Positions 8,178 through 18,900 of a DNA stretch of 64,000 bases are shown piece after piece (within the stretch, counting starts at the first letter, position 1; every line of letters starts with the position of its first letter). The position numbers were made by a program, and so were the translations under genes. This DNA comes from Paraflavitalea devenefica (GTDB taxonomy: Bacteria > Bacteroidota > Bacteroidia > Chitinophagales > Chitinophagaceae), in contig NZ_JAARML010000001.1 of the NCBI RefSeq assembly GCF_011759375.1, forward strand, positions 1,736,001-1,800,000. Reading direction: 5' to 3'. Below the pieces are notes generated by a model that made no database searches, was not told the DNA's origin, and was given only the letters and a program-made list of their open reading frames with translations.

Positions 8178-8858
8178 ATGAATTTTAAGCATATCCGTTT
8201 AAGTGCGGCCATTGTTGCCCTGGTCTATATCGCCATCCAGTCATTTCAATCGTATGTATTCGGCCAATTCACTGCTCCCGCATCGGTTGCGGAGGAATTG
8301 CAGCAGGGAAATCATCCCCTGCACCTGGTGCGTTCCTCCCTGATGCTGGCTGCCATGTTCGGGCTATTGTATGTGCGATACGTGATTTGCTCCCTGGCGG
8401 CAGTGTCTAACCGTTTCTGGGCCACCCTTGCCTTTATCTGCTATTTCGTGTTTTTCATGCTGGAGGTCCTGCTGCGTTCGACTGAGCTGTTTTATACACA
8501 GCTCCATCTTCCAAAGGCCCTGGCCGCCAATGCGAATGACCTGCCCCGTATTGCTGACAAGCTCCAGACATTTCAATTGATCCAGTCCGCATTATACTTT
8601 CCGCTGATTCTGGCAGCGACGGGCAGCTATATCATCCTTTTTTTTATGTTTTCACCAGCAAAACAAAAGATCAACTGGCTGTTCAAGTTTGTCATGGGCG
8701 TGGATATACTAAGGTCTGTGTGGAGATTGTCAAGCGACTATTTCGGTGTACAATGGCTGCAGGGGAACTTGTATGATGAAATGTACCTGCCCCTTGTTTT
8801 CATCACCTTTGGGTCGCTCTGCATCTGGCTGCTTACCCTAAAGGACGAACGACTATAA
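8178..8858 (+). CDS. integral membrane protein, divergent from AraC regulator
   Basis: This is a 226-residue protein with about six hydrophobic segments (roughly 8-28, 52-72, 83-105, 136-160, 170-180 and 200-219). It has no recognised family motif. It could be a small transporter or a stress membrane protein. Its position head-to-head with an AraC/GyrI-like regulator suggests induction by the regulator's ligand, which is inference from context. Its 3' end overlaps the convergent PD40 lipoprotein gene by 6 bp. Confidence 0.75.
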   Translation: MNFKHIRLSAAIVALVYIAIQSFQSYVFGQFTAPASVAEELQQGNHPLHLVRSSLMLAAMFGLLYVRYVICSLAAVSNRFWATLAFICYFVFFMLEVLLRSTELFYTQLHLPKALAANANDLPRIADKLQTFQLIQSALYFPLILAATGSYIILFFMFSPAKQKINWLFKFVMGVDILRSVWRLSSDYFGVQWLQGNLYDEMYLPLVFITFGSLCIWLLTLKDERL

Positions 8859-9806
8859 ATTGGGTTGCCAGAATTTATCTATTTGCCGCTTTACATATTC
8901 CGCACTGATCCACTTTACATTGCGGTCACTACTAAAGAAGAAATACTTTGAGTCCGGAGAGTAATAAGGACAGAAATCACGGGTACTGGTATTGATGTTC
9001 TTTCCCAGGTGGGTGGCCTGCTGCCATTGTTGATTGGCGCCGGGTTTAGAACAGTATAGGTCTGCTCCGCCGAAACTGTCATCCCGGTTGGAAGAAGTAA
9101 AAATGAGCAGGTCTTCCTTAGCTGAAATAAAAGGGTCGTATTCAGACTTTGAAGAATTGATGGCCGCTCCCGGGTTCTCCGGTGTGGTGTATTGTCCATT
9201 GACTAACTTACTTACGTAAATGTCTTCTTCACCCAAACCGCCCTTACGGGAGGAAGCGAAGTACAGATTTCCCTTTTCAGTAAATGAAACATAGAACTCA
9301 TTGCTGTCTGAATTTACACTATTCAGGTTTACAGGCTCCGACCAGCTTCCATTGGCCAGGGGAGTGCTGAACCATATATCATAGTCCTTGATGGTGTCTG
9401 ATGGGTCTTTAGGCCTGTTGGATATAAAGTAAAGATTGCTATCAGGACCAAAAGCAGGATCAGCATCTGAATAGCTACCTTCTACAGGTGATATCAATGT
9501 TGGCGTTGTCCACTTTGTGCCATCATAACGGGTGACATATATTTTGGATTGCTTATTCATGGACCTTGAGAAGTAACAAGACTTGCCATCCGGAGAGAAG
9601 GCCGCATTGAAGTCAAGTGAATCTGCTGAAACGATGCCCGGCAAAAAGACGAGGGCCGTTGAATCGGGATATGGTTGGGGATAAGGAATGTCTATAGCTG
9701 TTGGCTTTTCACCAGGTGCATTGTTGTTGCCACAGGATGAAAGGATACCCGTCAATAGCAGGCAGGCAAATAGCTGAATTATTGAAATATGCCGGAGGTG
9801 GTACAT
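8853..9806 (-). CDS. PD40 (TolB-like beta-propeller) lipoprotein
   Basis: This is a 317-residue lipoprotein: a hydrophobic N terminus, lipobox L-S-S-C with Cys25, then a low-complexity N/P-rich linker. The body consists of repeated WD40-like beta-propeller (PD40) blades, visible as recurring FSPDG..CYFSR, FGPDSNLYFISNR, LYFASSRKGG, LIFTSSNRDDSFGG and YSPDSKYFFFSSDR. Such propellers bind ligands or partner proteins at the outer membrane or in the periplasm. The gene at 9855 follows in the same direction 48 bp upstream, so the two may form an operon. Confidence 0.85.
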   Translation of the reverse strand: MYHLRHISIIQLFACLLLTGILSSCGNNNAPGEKPTAIDIPYPQPYPDSTALVFLPGIVSADSLDFNAAFSPDGKSCYFSRSMNKQSKIYVTRYDGTKWTTPTLISPVEGSYSDADPAFGPDSNLYFISNRPKDPSDTIKDYDIWFSTPLANGSWSEPVNLNSVNSDSNEFYVSFTEKGNLYFASSRKGGLGEEDIYVSKLVNGQYTTPENPGAAINSSKSEYDPFISAKEDLLIFTSSNRDDSFGGADLYCSKPGANQQWQQATHLGKNINTSTRDFCPYYSPDSKYFFFSSDRNVKWISAEYVKRQIDKFWQPNL

Positions 9807-9854
9807 GGTGTTTGTATTGAGTATTACTTGTGGTCGGGTGCTACAATAAGCTGG

Positions 9855-10481
9855 CTACTTTATCCTGCGTGATACGTTGGTCCAGTTCCATTCCCAGGTA
9901 ACGCCATTATCGGGTGAGAATGCTTGGCTCCATACGGGATTGTCCTTGTCGGTTTTGTCCCACCGGAACATGACCAATACAGGCTTACCATTGTACACAT
10001 CCTTACAGTAAAAGGTGCCGATATTCTCTTCAAAGGATCCTACTACTGGCGGGTCCATGACTCCTGTATTGCTGGGCACCCAATAAAGGCTCCATAACCT
10101 GGTTGCCGGATTAAATAACCGTAGTGTCAACCCCTCAAAAGGTTTTCCATTAAAGGTGGCTTTATAGATATCCATATTACCTACCCCATTCAGTATGGAA
10201 CCATAGTTCTCATCTGATGACTCAAATTCTTCCCATTCAGTAGAATTGGTAAATCTCGATTTAAGCCTTTGGTTGTGCATGGTCCATTTTCCGGTTAAGA
10301 AATCAAAATCATGTTGGGAAGAAGTTTTGGAAGCTGTGATCTCCAGCTCTCCGGTTGCAGTGATTTTGGCATTGACCATGGCTGCTTTGGGAAAAACAGG
10401 TTGTGCCTGGGAAAATGAAATGTGTAAGACGAACAGGATGAGGAAAGTAATGGCTTTCCGGGCAAGCTGGATCCGTTTCAT
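9855..10481 (-). CDS. secreted DUF1579-like protein
   Basis: Starting at the internal Met (10481) gives 208 residues with a clean signal peptide ending at S-Q-A-Q. The longer reading from 10517 only adds a polar leader. The mature part begins with a region typical of the DUF1579/nitrobindin-like fold (HDFDFLTGKWTM) and continues with regularly spaced aromatic beta strands (LWSLYWV, WEWNWTNVSRR). Proteins of this kind are small beta-barrels of unknown ligand. The PD40 lipoprotein gene lies directly downstream on the same strand. Confidence 0.75.
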   Translation of the reverse strand: MKRIQLARKAITFLILFVLHISFSQAQPVFPKAAMVNAKITATGELEITASKTSSQHDFDFLTGKWTMHNQRLKSRFTNSTEWEEFESSDENYGSILNGVGNMDIYKATFNGKPFEGLTLRLFNPATRLWSLYWVPSNTGVMDPPVVGSFEENIGTFYCKDVYNGKPVLVMFRWDKTDKDNPVWSQAFSPDNGVTWEWNWTNVSRRIK

Positions 10482-10602
10482 TGGATTTGTTGTTTGGTGA
10501 CTGACATGGCTGGTCAATACTCAATTTAATAAATATTAGTGATAGGCGATGAGCTTGTGCAGGTCATATTTTCTGTGTATTATTAAGGAATAAATCCTTC
10601 CT

Positions 10603-11448
10603 ATGAATGACAACGAAAGATTCGTACAATTGGAAAAGGCTTTGTATCCCCAACAAATACGCGAATCGGAGAGACAACTTATTATTAATCTCCTTAATTC
10701 ATTCGACAATATTAATCATGTACATAATGGCGTTAATCTGCTCAGATTAATAGGCTCACATACAACAACCGTAGTTGTCAATGTGCCAGGCGTTGGCTAC
10801 AGAAATGAAGTGGACCCCTCCAAAGCCCAGTTTTTCAGGGAGTGTATGAACAGGGTGCTGGACCGGGGGATTAACCGGGATTTTAAGATGGGGAAGTACC
10901 AGGCTCCTTTGCTCTTTTTTGTGCAGGACTCCCGCCTGTTTAGCCATCTCTGCGCCTGTGGGTTCGATCCCAACGAACGATTGACTGACCCGGACCATGA
11001 AGGGTACCCCTATTTTATGTTGCACCACGATTTCAGCATTGACAATTACCGGGTGGCCAAGCAGTTTGGCTTTGATCTTTACCTGCCGATCGTGGAGGGT
11101 AAAAACCTGCTCCAGTTATTCTTCTCCCGGTTTATTGAATTTGACCTCAGCACGCTGCGGGAGTTTGTGGATGATTTTCCTGCCTATAAGAATGTGCCCA
11201 ATCCAACGACGGGGCTCACCCCGCTTCAGACTTACCTGACAGCAGAAGGGGGCAATCAGTTTTCCTATGAAATAGTCCGGTTCCTGTTAGAAGAAGGGTT
11301 TGACAAGAACAGCAAAACGGAGAAAGCTTTTTTTACTTCCGATTTTGAGATACCCAAGCGCAGTACCGCCCTCGATATACTGAACCTGAAGTACCAGGCC
11401 TATAAACCTGGTAAATGGGCGCTGGAAACGATAGCCTTATTTAAGTAA
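10603..11448 (+). CDS. ankyrin-repeat-like cytoplasmic protein
   Basis: This is a 281-residue soluble protein without signal peptide. The middle and C-terminal parts show degenerate ankyrin-like helix pairs (LFSHLCACGFDPNERLTDPD; GLTPLQTYLTAEGGNQFSYEIVRFLLEEGFDKNSK) with the TPLQ/T signature. It probably serves as a protein-interaction module, and no partner can be assigned. It is monocistronic, divergent from the DUF1579-like gene. The N-terminal third has no recognisable motif. Confidence 0.75.
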   Translation: MNDNERFVQLEKALYPQQIRESERQLIINLLNSFDNINHVHNGVNLLRLIGSHTTTVVVNVPGVGYRNEVDPSKAQFFRECMNRVLDRGINRDFKMGKYQAPLLFFVQDSRLFSHLCACGFDPNERLTDPDHEGYPYFMLHHDFSIDNYRVAKQFGFDLYLPIVEGKNLLQLFFSRFIEFDLSTLREFVDDFPAYKNVPNPTTGLTPLQTYLTAEGGNQFSYEIVRFLLEEGFDKNSKTEKAFFTSDFEIPKRSTALDILNLKYQAYKPGKWALETIALFK

Positions 11449-11589
11449 CTGCCAGGTTATTGCAATGTGTTGAATATGGCCTGCTTACATATTGATTTAC
11501 TAATATGAGGCGGGCTTCTTACATTTGGTTAGCAGTTACTAACGGTATTATGCTCCCCGGCCAATGTATTAAATCAACTATTCAAACGT

Positions 11590-12147
11590 ATGAGAAAGAT
11601 TATTTTGAACCTGGCGGTAACGCTGGATGGTTTTATTGAAGGGCCTAACGGTGAGATAGACTGGTGTCATGTAGATGAGGATTCAGGGACAGCCTCCTTT
11701 TTTGATGAATTCCTGGCAGATATAGATACCATTTTTTATGGGCGGGTGAGTTATGATCTGTGGGGGCAATACCAGCCATCCGGAGATACGCCCCTCCCCG
11801 AAAAGAAGATATGGGAAGCTGTTCACAGCAAAAAGAAGTATGTGTTTTCAAGGTATCCGAAAGTGGATAATAAAGCCACTTATATCAGTACTGATCTTGA
11901 AAGCAAGGTGTCGGCGATCAAACAAGAGCCGGGAAAGAATATCTGGCTGTATGGCGGCGCTAACCTGATAACGGAGTTTATTAACGCCGGACTGGTGGAT
12001 ACCTATTTGCTGGCCGTATACCCGGTAATCCTGGGAACGGGCAAGCCTCTTTTTGCCAACATTAAAAACCGGGTGGGGCTTACTTTACAAGGCGTAGAAA
12101 CTTCCCGGTCGGGAGTAATGCTGGTGAGGTATGATGTAAAGAGATAG
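11590..12147 (+). CDS. dihydrofolate reductase / RibD C-terminal family protein
   Basis: This is a 185-residue protein of the RibD_C (YyaP/YwjB-like) family. It has the N-terminal strand-loop LAVTLDGFIEGPNGEIDW, FYGRVSYDLW in the nucleotide region, and the C-terminal LYGGANLI...LVDTYLLAVYPVILGTGKPLF. The fold is that of NADPH-dependent reductases; members like this are usually stand-alone and their substrate is unknown. It is transcribed alone and ends in a bidirectional terminator shared with the convergent T9SS cargo gene. Confidence 0.88.
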   Translation: MRKIILNLAVTLDGFIEGPNGEIDWCHVDEDSGTASFFDEFLADIDTIFYGRVSYDLWGQYQPSGDTPLPEKKIWEAVHSKKKYVFSRYPKVDNKATYISTDLESKVSAIKQEPGKNIWLYGGANLITEFINAGLVDTYLLAVYPVILGTGKPLFANIKNRVGLTLQGVETSRSGVMLVRYDVKR

Positions 12148-12164
12148 AGGGTACTGAAGCTCCA

Positions 12165-12206
12165 TAAAAAAGAATGCAGGGGATAAGTACCCGCTGCATT
12201 CTTTTT
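12165..12206. terminator. bidirectional terminator between convergent genes
   Basis: An A-rich left arm (12165-12182, ending gcagggg) pairs with a right arm (12190-12206, cccgctgcattctttt) through about 15 bp with one bulge. There are T runs on both strands, between the stops at 12147 and 12236. Confidence 0.8.
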
Positions 12207-12235
12207 ATTTCAGGGATTTGCTCTTTATAGTATGT

Positions 12236-15200
12236 TTATCGCTTTACAATCCTGATCACTGTGGCCGGCGCTCTGTCGTTGCCGGTAATGGTGATGAAAT
12301 AAATACCATTACTAAACCCGGTTAGGTCGAAGGTTAACTGATTCCACCCCTTCCATAATTGCATTTTTTTCTGCAATACCTGCTGACCGAAGCTATTGGT
12401 AATGACAACACTTTGTCTTGCATTCTCCGTTAGGAGTGCTTTTACTGTGATGAGCCCCTTTGTAGGGTTAGGCTGCACTTTTGCTTCCGTTACCAGGTCT
12501 TTTTCTCCGCACAGTGATAGGTTTACTGTTTTGCCTACGGTAGTGACACAGCCATTGTTGTTGGTATAAGCGTATAGGATGTTTTGGTTGCCTGGTCTTA
12601 AGGTATCAATATGCCAGGTGTTGCCGCTTACACCGGGACCGGAAAATATACCGCCGGGTAAGGATGCACTGAGTGCTACTTTGCTTTCCAGGAGGCAAAC
12701 AACATTCGGCAGGTTAATAACAGGCTTGTCTGTTGCCTTTACCAGTAGTTTCACCCCATCGGTATTTACTACCCTGCCAGGTGTTGTCAATACACAACGG
12801 TAATACAGATCAGTTAGCGGTGCCGTGATAAGCTGGGCTTCATCGGCGCCGGCTATATTGTTCCAGGTAGTGTTGTCGGTACTTTGCTGCCATTGATAAG
12901 TAAGCGGCGCCGACATGGAAGCTGTTGCACCGGTAGTAAGCGTAGCCGTAGATCCTGAACACACGGATTGACCGGCTGGTTGCTGATGAATGGTTATGAT
13001 GGCGCCGGCGATGGTCAGTGTTCCGTTTGTCAGCTTAATATCATAGTTCTCTGCATCACCGCCACTAAGCAGGATGGGGTAAGTACCTGGCGCACTTGTT
13101 TTAGTTGCTGTGGTGTTGATGTTTGGAGCGGTAATGTCCTGCACATCATCATCACCGGCAAATCCTGTATAGTTGATGGCAAATACCGGATTGTCTGCAC
13201 CATATTCTTTGATGGTATCCCTGACTATGGCCACCAGTTCTTTGCGACTAATAACGAGCAGGATGTCCATGTCTGGTGCAGGATCATAGGTAGCATCGCC
13301 GGGCTGGCTGATGATGATGCTTGCTGCGCCTGCTTTTTTGATCTTTATTTTCCACTTGTTATTGTCTAAAGGATCCTGGTAAAGCCTGACCGTATTGGTA
13401 TCAAGCAGTGCATAGCTTACCGGTAAGCCTGAGCTGGCAACAGCCGTCAGCTCAAAGTCTGCATCACCATAGGTGCGGTAGAGATCTGATGCTGTAATGG
13501 TCTGGTCCGTGTTGCGTGATTCGAAAGCGCCCAGGTCAACCGCACTGCCGGTGAGGCGTGGCTTGCCAAGGAGGTCTTTGGTAATGCCGGACAGGTCGGG
13601 TGTTCCTCCTGCCTGGTAATAGCTATTGTTGCCTACATTGATAAACGGACTGGTGCTAAGTAATGTATAGTTGCCGGCTGATGGATTGGTAAACTGCGGA
13701 TCAATGCTTCCTTCCGGATTGTGATTGGTGAGGTCTTCCGGCAAACCTTCCACCAGGGTGTAGGTGATGACGGGGGTACTGTTTATATCCAGATAGCCGG
13801 TACTGTTTCCATAAACAATGCTATTGCGTATGATTGGGTTGGAGGAGATGTTGGTGTAGCCTCCGCCTTCAACAAGCGCATTGTTATTGCTGATGGTTAC
13901 ATTGGTGAGTACCGGTGTTGACAGGTTGGCATTGAGCATACCGCCACCCTGGAACTCCGACAGATTATTAACCAGGAGCACGTTGGTGAAAACAGGTGAT
14001 GATGTCTGATCGTTGTAGACGCCACCTCCATAGAACGGCGACTTATTGCCTTTGATGATCAGGTTGGAATATACCGGAGAAGACAGGTAGTTGTGTAATC
14101 CACCGCCTCCCAGTTTGGTGATGGGGTTACCATTTACTTCAAGATCATTCAGGACTTCGCTATCGCCGCCACCGCCTGTAACGGTAAAGCCATCCAGCAC
14201 GGCCTCACCCACATCGCCGGAGGCGATCACTATGTGGCAGGCATTTTCGAGGTTGCCGGTGATGTTCAGGTCGAAATCGATACCAGTAATTACATCATTG
14301 TTGTTGTAATCACCACTTAAGATACTTCTGTTGGCTGTAAGCGACAGGTCTCTTGCTCCCAGGTGTGTTTCTGTACCTGCAAAGCCTCCATAGAGCTTCA
14401 CGTTCTTCACCATCAGGAAGGCATTGTTCATTCCGTCTTCATTCCCGAAGTTATCATCTGCCGGGCTGTATAAAGGTTGATAGGTGCCGCCTGCTACCCA
14501 GATCTGTAATGGATTGGCGGCAGTCCAGTAAGTCTCTTTTGTTTTGGCCCACCGCAGCGCATCTGCTACTTCTGTCAGGGCATTGGCCCAACTGCTGCCA
14601 TCACCGGGAACAGGGTTGTTTTTATTAACGTACAGGATGTTGTTCTCCGGAACGATTTGCTTTACATCCATGAGATAGTCTCCGATGGGTGCAGAGGTAC
14701 AACCATTGAAGCTTATTTCTACCTGTACATTGTCATTATTAGAAGGGTAGTAAGTAAACAAATTATCAGGGGAAGATTGAGCGGTACTTCCATTCACTGT
14801 AAAGGTGTATTGGGAAAAACCTGGCGTGGCAGTAAAGGTTACCGGCGTTCCTGCCATGATCTGTCCGGAAGCAGAGTGGTTTAGGGTGGCAGGAACGTCT
14901 GTGATGACGCCAATTTTTAAACTGCCGAGCGTGGTATAGTGGGTGGCCGGACCGCCTGTTACCGGAAAGGTGAAGTAGCGGTTGGCAGGCGTTATTACGG
15001 GAAGCGCCGCACCTACGGGAGCCTGGTCTGGCTCATCCTGCCGGACCCCTGCATAGACAATATCGCCGGGATTGACACGGACAGGGAAAAAGAAGTTAAG
15101 CTGTATATTGGTATTGAGATCACTGGCAGTAGCATAAAAAGCATCGGATTCAGCTATAATATTTCCAATGTCATCCAGCAAGACACCTGAAATGGATTTG

Positions 15201-15829
15201 CCAATATTGGCGCTGTTATTGGACAGGTGTACTGTAACACCTTTAAATTGTAAAGGAATGCCCGGCGCCTGGTATCTGGCAGTAATGATACCGGTGCCAG
15301 ATCCAAAGCCAAAACCATCATAGATAGGTTCTGTGCCTGTGTAGGCATAGGTATTACAGGTTATCTCCTGTGCAACCTGTTTTGTATTGTTGGTATTGTC
15401 ATCATCATCCGGAACTTTCACCGCTACGGTTTGTGAACCGGCTGCCCCGACAGATGCTGTAAAGCTTATGGTAGTGCTGGCGCCTGCAGCAAGTGAGGGA
15501 ATAACCTGCGTAAGGGTCTCACTGTTGGCGCCTGTTACATTCAGTTCAACAGTTACATCCACCTGGTCTTCGGTGCCGTTGTTTTTTATAACGGCTGTAA
15601 TGTTGTTCTGATCGGACCATAACCTGCTCAGGGTACCCACTTCTACTATAACTTCCGCTACTTCCACATCATGTTGAAGAGGGCTGCCATCAGTGGCCTT
15701 TGCCTGTTTGGAAGCAGGGGTGTTCGAAGGCACTGGTGTTACCAAATACCTGGGATACGCCATGCTACAGATGGTAACCAGGGAAATGCCTGCAACAAGC
15801 GATTTGCCCTTGTTTTTAGAAAATTGCAT
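12236..15829 (-). CDS. T9SS type A cargo: CARDB, beta-helix, MBG and Ig-like domains
   Basis: This is a very large secreted protein. I prefer the Met at 15829 (MQFSKNKGK), which places a signal sequence directly at the N terminus. The ORF extends to 15925. In order: a CARDB-like domain (about 60-155), a beta-sandwich region, a parallel beta-helix (repeated VxxGxGGGxxN patterns, about 480-720), an MBG-type domain (KEYGADNPVFAINYTGF), an Ig-like domain (TYQWQQSTDN) and a C-terminal type A sorting domain (PNPTKG...GIYFITITG). It should be exported by the type IX system and processed at the cell surface. The T9SS machinery is not in the window. A shared terminator lies at its 3' end. Confidence 0.85.
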   Translation of the reverse strand: MQFSKNKGKSLVAGISLVTICSMAYPRYLVTPVPSNTPASKQAKATDGSPLQHDVEVAEVIVEVGTLSRLWSDQNNITAVIKNNGTEDQVDVTVELNVTGANSETLTQVIPSLAAGASTTISFTASVGAAGSQTVAVKVPDDDDNTNNTKQVAQEITCNTYAYTGTEPIYDGFGFGSGTGIITARYQAPGIPLQFKGVTVHLSNNSANIGKSISGVLLDDIGNIIAESDAFYATASDLNTNIQLNFFFPVRVNPGDIVYAGVRQDEPDQAPVGAALPVITPANRYFTFPVTGGPATHYTTLGSLKIGVITDVPATLNHSASGQIMAGTPVTFTATPGFSQYTFTVNGSTAQSSPDNLFTYYPSNNDNVQVEISFNGCTSAPIGDYLMDVKQIVPENNILYVNKNNPVPGDGSSWANALTEVADALRWAKTKETYWTAANPLQIWVAGGTYQPLYSPADDNFGNEDGMNNAFLMVKNVKLYGGFAGTETHLGARDLSLTANRSILSGDYNNNDVITGIDFDLNITGNLENACHIVIASGDVGEAVLDGFTVTGGGGDSEVLNDLEVNGNPITKLGGGGLHNYLSSPVYSNLIIKGNKSPFYGGGVYNDQTSSPVFTNVLLVNNLSEFQGGGMLNANLSTPVLTNVTISNNNALVEGGGYTNISSNPIIRNSIVYGNSTGYLDINSTPVITYTLVEGLPEDLTNHNPEGSIDPQFTNPSAGNYTLLSTSPFINVGNNSYYQAGGTPDLSGITKDLLGKPRLTGSAVDLGAFESRNTDQTITASDLYRTYGDADFELTAVASSGLPVSYALLDTNTVRLYQDPLDNNKWKIKIKKAGAASIIISQPGDATYDPAPDMDILLVISRKELVAIVRDTIKEYGADNPVFAINYTGFAGDDDVQDITAPNINTTATKTSAPGTYPILLSGGDAENYDIKLTNGTLTIAGAIITIHQQPAGQSVCSGSTATLTTGATASMSAPLTYQWQQSTDNTTWNNIAGADEAQLITAPLTDLYYRCVLTTPGRVVNTDGVKLLVKATDKPVINLPNVVCLLESKVALSASLPGGIFSGPGVSGNTWHIDTLRPGNQNILYAYTNNNGCVTTVGKTVNLSLCGEKDLVTEAKVQPNPTKGLITVKALLTENARQSVVITNSFGQQVLQKKMQLWKGWNQLTFDLTGFSNGIYFITITGNDRAPATVIRIVKR

Positions 15830-15984
15830 TAAAGGGAAAAAGGGTACAAGTTTTATCATGGGAAAGGGGATTAATGGCCCCATATAACGCATTTCCGGGG
15901 CATTGTAACAGCTAACGAAGCCCAATATGATTATATTGTTCCATAGATGGGAAAGAGGGCAGGCAGGGCGGGGATCAGCCTTTT

Positions 15985-18900
15985 TTAGTGAACCAACATG
16001 ACATGGCCTTTCCGGTAGGCTGGTTCACTTCCTTCAATGTGATAGCTGCATTGCCATATATAGGGACCATTGTCGCAGACTTTCCCTTTAAAGGTGCCAT
16101 CCCATCCCTGATCCGGGTTAGTGGTATGGAATACCTGTTCGCCGTAACGGTTAAATACCTGTAACCTGAATTGGAGGGTAGGTCCATATACCAACGCCCT
16201 GAATATATCATTGCGCTGATCGCCGTTGGGGCTAAATGCATTGGGGATAAAGACGCCGTATAAACAATCTTTCTGAATGATCACGGTAGTGTCTTTGCCT
16301 GTACAACCTTTATTGTCGGTAACGGTAAGGGTATATACACCGGGCTTCTCTATTACGATGGATGAATTGCCGGCGCCCGTTGACCAGGTATAACTTCTAT
16401 AGGTTTTATCAGGAACAAGTGTGAGCCTGGAATATTTACAAATGGAGTCAACTGATTTCAGGAAACCTGTGGGCGGCGGGTTCAGTGCGGTGATGTTTAT
16501 GGTATCAGCGCCTATGCAGTTATAAAGGTTGGTAACAGTTACATGATAAAGCCCTATATCAGCAACAAGGAATGTGGAGTTGGAGCTTCCGTCCTGCCAT
16601 TGATAGGATTTGAAACTTCCTGCATTCAACAGTTTCGGGCTGCCTGTACAAAGCTCCTGATCTGCACCAAGCATAACTACCGGTAAGGGGTAAGTTTGAA
16701 GTACAGCAAATGTATCGCGGGCAAAACATCCATTGGGGTCCTGGGCGGCGATGTAATATTGTCCGGGCTTTTTAATGGTGATAGCTGCTGCTGTGCTGCC
16801 GGTATTCCACTGGTATTGAAGATACCCGCTGCCTGCTGACAGTGTTATGGAGTCGGAGGCGCAGAAACTGGTATCTGCACCAAGGCTTACAGGACGTGGA
16901 AATAACAGTTGCACCTGTAAGGTGTCCCTGGCATAGCAACCATCCTGGGTTATGCCTTCTACCATGACAGCGGCGTTTTGAAGCGGTAATGCCTGTATTT
17001 GCTGTCCCTGCCCGATGAGCGTTGCGCCGGATTCCCAACTATAACCGGTAAAGCCGGGGGATGCTTCCACGGTAAGCGTATCGTTTTTACAGACTTTAAC
17101 ATCCTGCCCGAGGGTTAAGGCAGGAATAATTCCTTCGCTGATATAGATGGTGTCTGCTGAACGGTCGCCGCAGGTATTGGTTACTTCCACATAGTAGCGG
17201 CCCGGTTGTTTTACTTTAAACTCAGGTGTGGAGGAGCCATCCTGCCAGGTGTACTGTGCATAACCGGCGCCTGCTTTTAGCAGGATAGAATCGCCGGGAC
17301 AGAAGGTAGTGTCATTGCCGAGCGTTAATGAAAAGGACAGGTTTTGTATGTGTAACTCTATACTGTCTTTAAATATTTTACAGCCTGTATTGAGTTCGCC
17401 TTTCAGCCATACCAGGCCGGTTTTTTTGAACCGGAGCACCACAGAGGTATCTGTTATTTTTTGTACAGCAGCAAAGCTGGTATCAAATTTCCATTGCGGT
17501 TTTATGGTGCAATTGGTATTCCTGCTGAACGGAATAGCATAGTCTGTATTGAGCTGACAGATGGGACCCGGATCTGTTATATCCAGGAAGGTGCATTCGG
17601 GCGTGGTATTGCAAACGATGGCTCCGAGGTTGAGCGCTGCGGTATCCGGCACAAGGTACATGCCATACATGGAAGGGAGATATGTACTGTTGAATGGCGT
17701 ACAGGTGATGGCTGTTGTGTTGGGTGCTATTGTTGAAAGCCTGGGTTCCCTGGTGGTACCAATGCAGGTCCCTACTTCGCCCTCCTGGCCATATTTTATG
17801 AGGTAGGGATCGGCGTAACTGCCATTGACACCTCCATAGGAAAAGTTGCCTCCTGAATAGATGTAACCGCCATCACTTACGCCGAGGCCCCGGCTAAGGC
17901 GGTTCCGCTCCATTTGATATTCTTTTATAAACTGAACGTCAAGCGCTGTATCGAGCTTCAACAGTACTTCCTTATACCGATTGCTGCTGATATCATAATA
18001 GTTGTAATTGACATACAGGTGCCCATTTTTAACAATGGCTGCCCGCATGACAGAGCCGCCATCAGCAGAGGTGAGTATTTTTATGGGTTTGCCGACGGTA
18101 TCGAAGGTAGTGACGAGTAGTACATTGTTCCCTCCTGCGTAGAAGATATGCCCGGCATCATAGGTAAGCGTGCGTTTGTGCAGGGAACCATCATTGTTTT
18201 TGGCGAAGGTATAGCTGTTGAGCAGTTGACCGGTCGCTTTATCCAGCCTGAGTGATACGCCATTGGTTGCTTCTGCCACGATGATGAGGCTGGAGGCGGT
18301 GGAGGTAGCGCTGATGGTACCGAGGTATACACTAGCGTTTATTTCATAAGATCTTGTCCACAGGTCATTTCCTGCTGCATCCAGTTTGTAAATGTATACT
18401 TTGGGTTTTTCCCAAAGGAAGCCGGATGAAGCACTTAGTATGTAATAGTTGCCTTCCGCATCTTTATGGACTTCTCCTATTCCCATACCTCCTGCGTAAA
18501 AACCGGTGGCAAAGAAGGTTTTGCTCCATACCTGCTGCAGGTCGTCATTGACGAGCGTTATATTATACCGCTCCATGTTGTTATAGGATGCGTTGGATAC
18601 GAGCATGACATGCCGGTCATCTACCTGGAACGGCCGGAATGCCTGTGAATTGATGCTATTGTAGACATTTACCGCTTTTAAGAGGGCGCCTTTTTCGTCC
18701 AGTAATTTCAGGCCATAGGTAAGCTGGTTGATGCCTCCGAGGATGCGGTCATATTTGCTGGTAGCGATGAGTTGTTTATTGTCGCGCAATAAGTGATAGA
18801 AGTTTATATAATCTATATAGTTGTTTGACCGGAATGTTTTATAGTAGGTGCTGAGACAACTGTCTTCCAGCGGGTCCTGCGGGCAAAAGTATTTTTTACA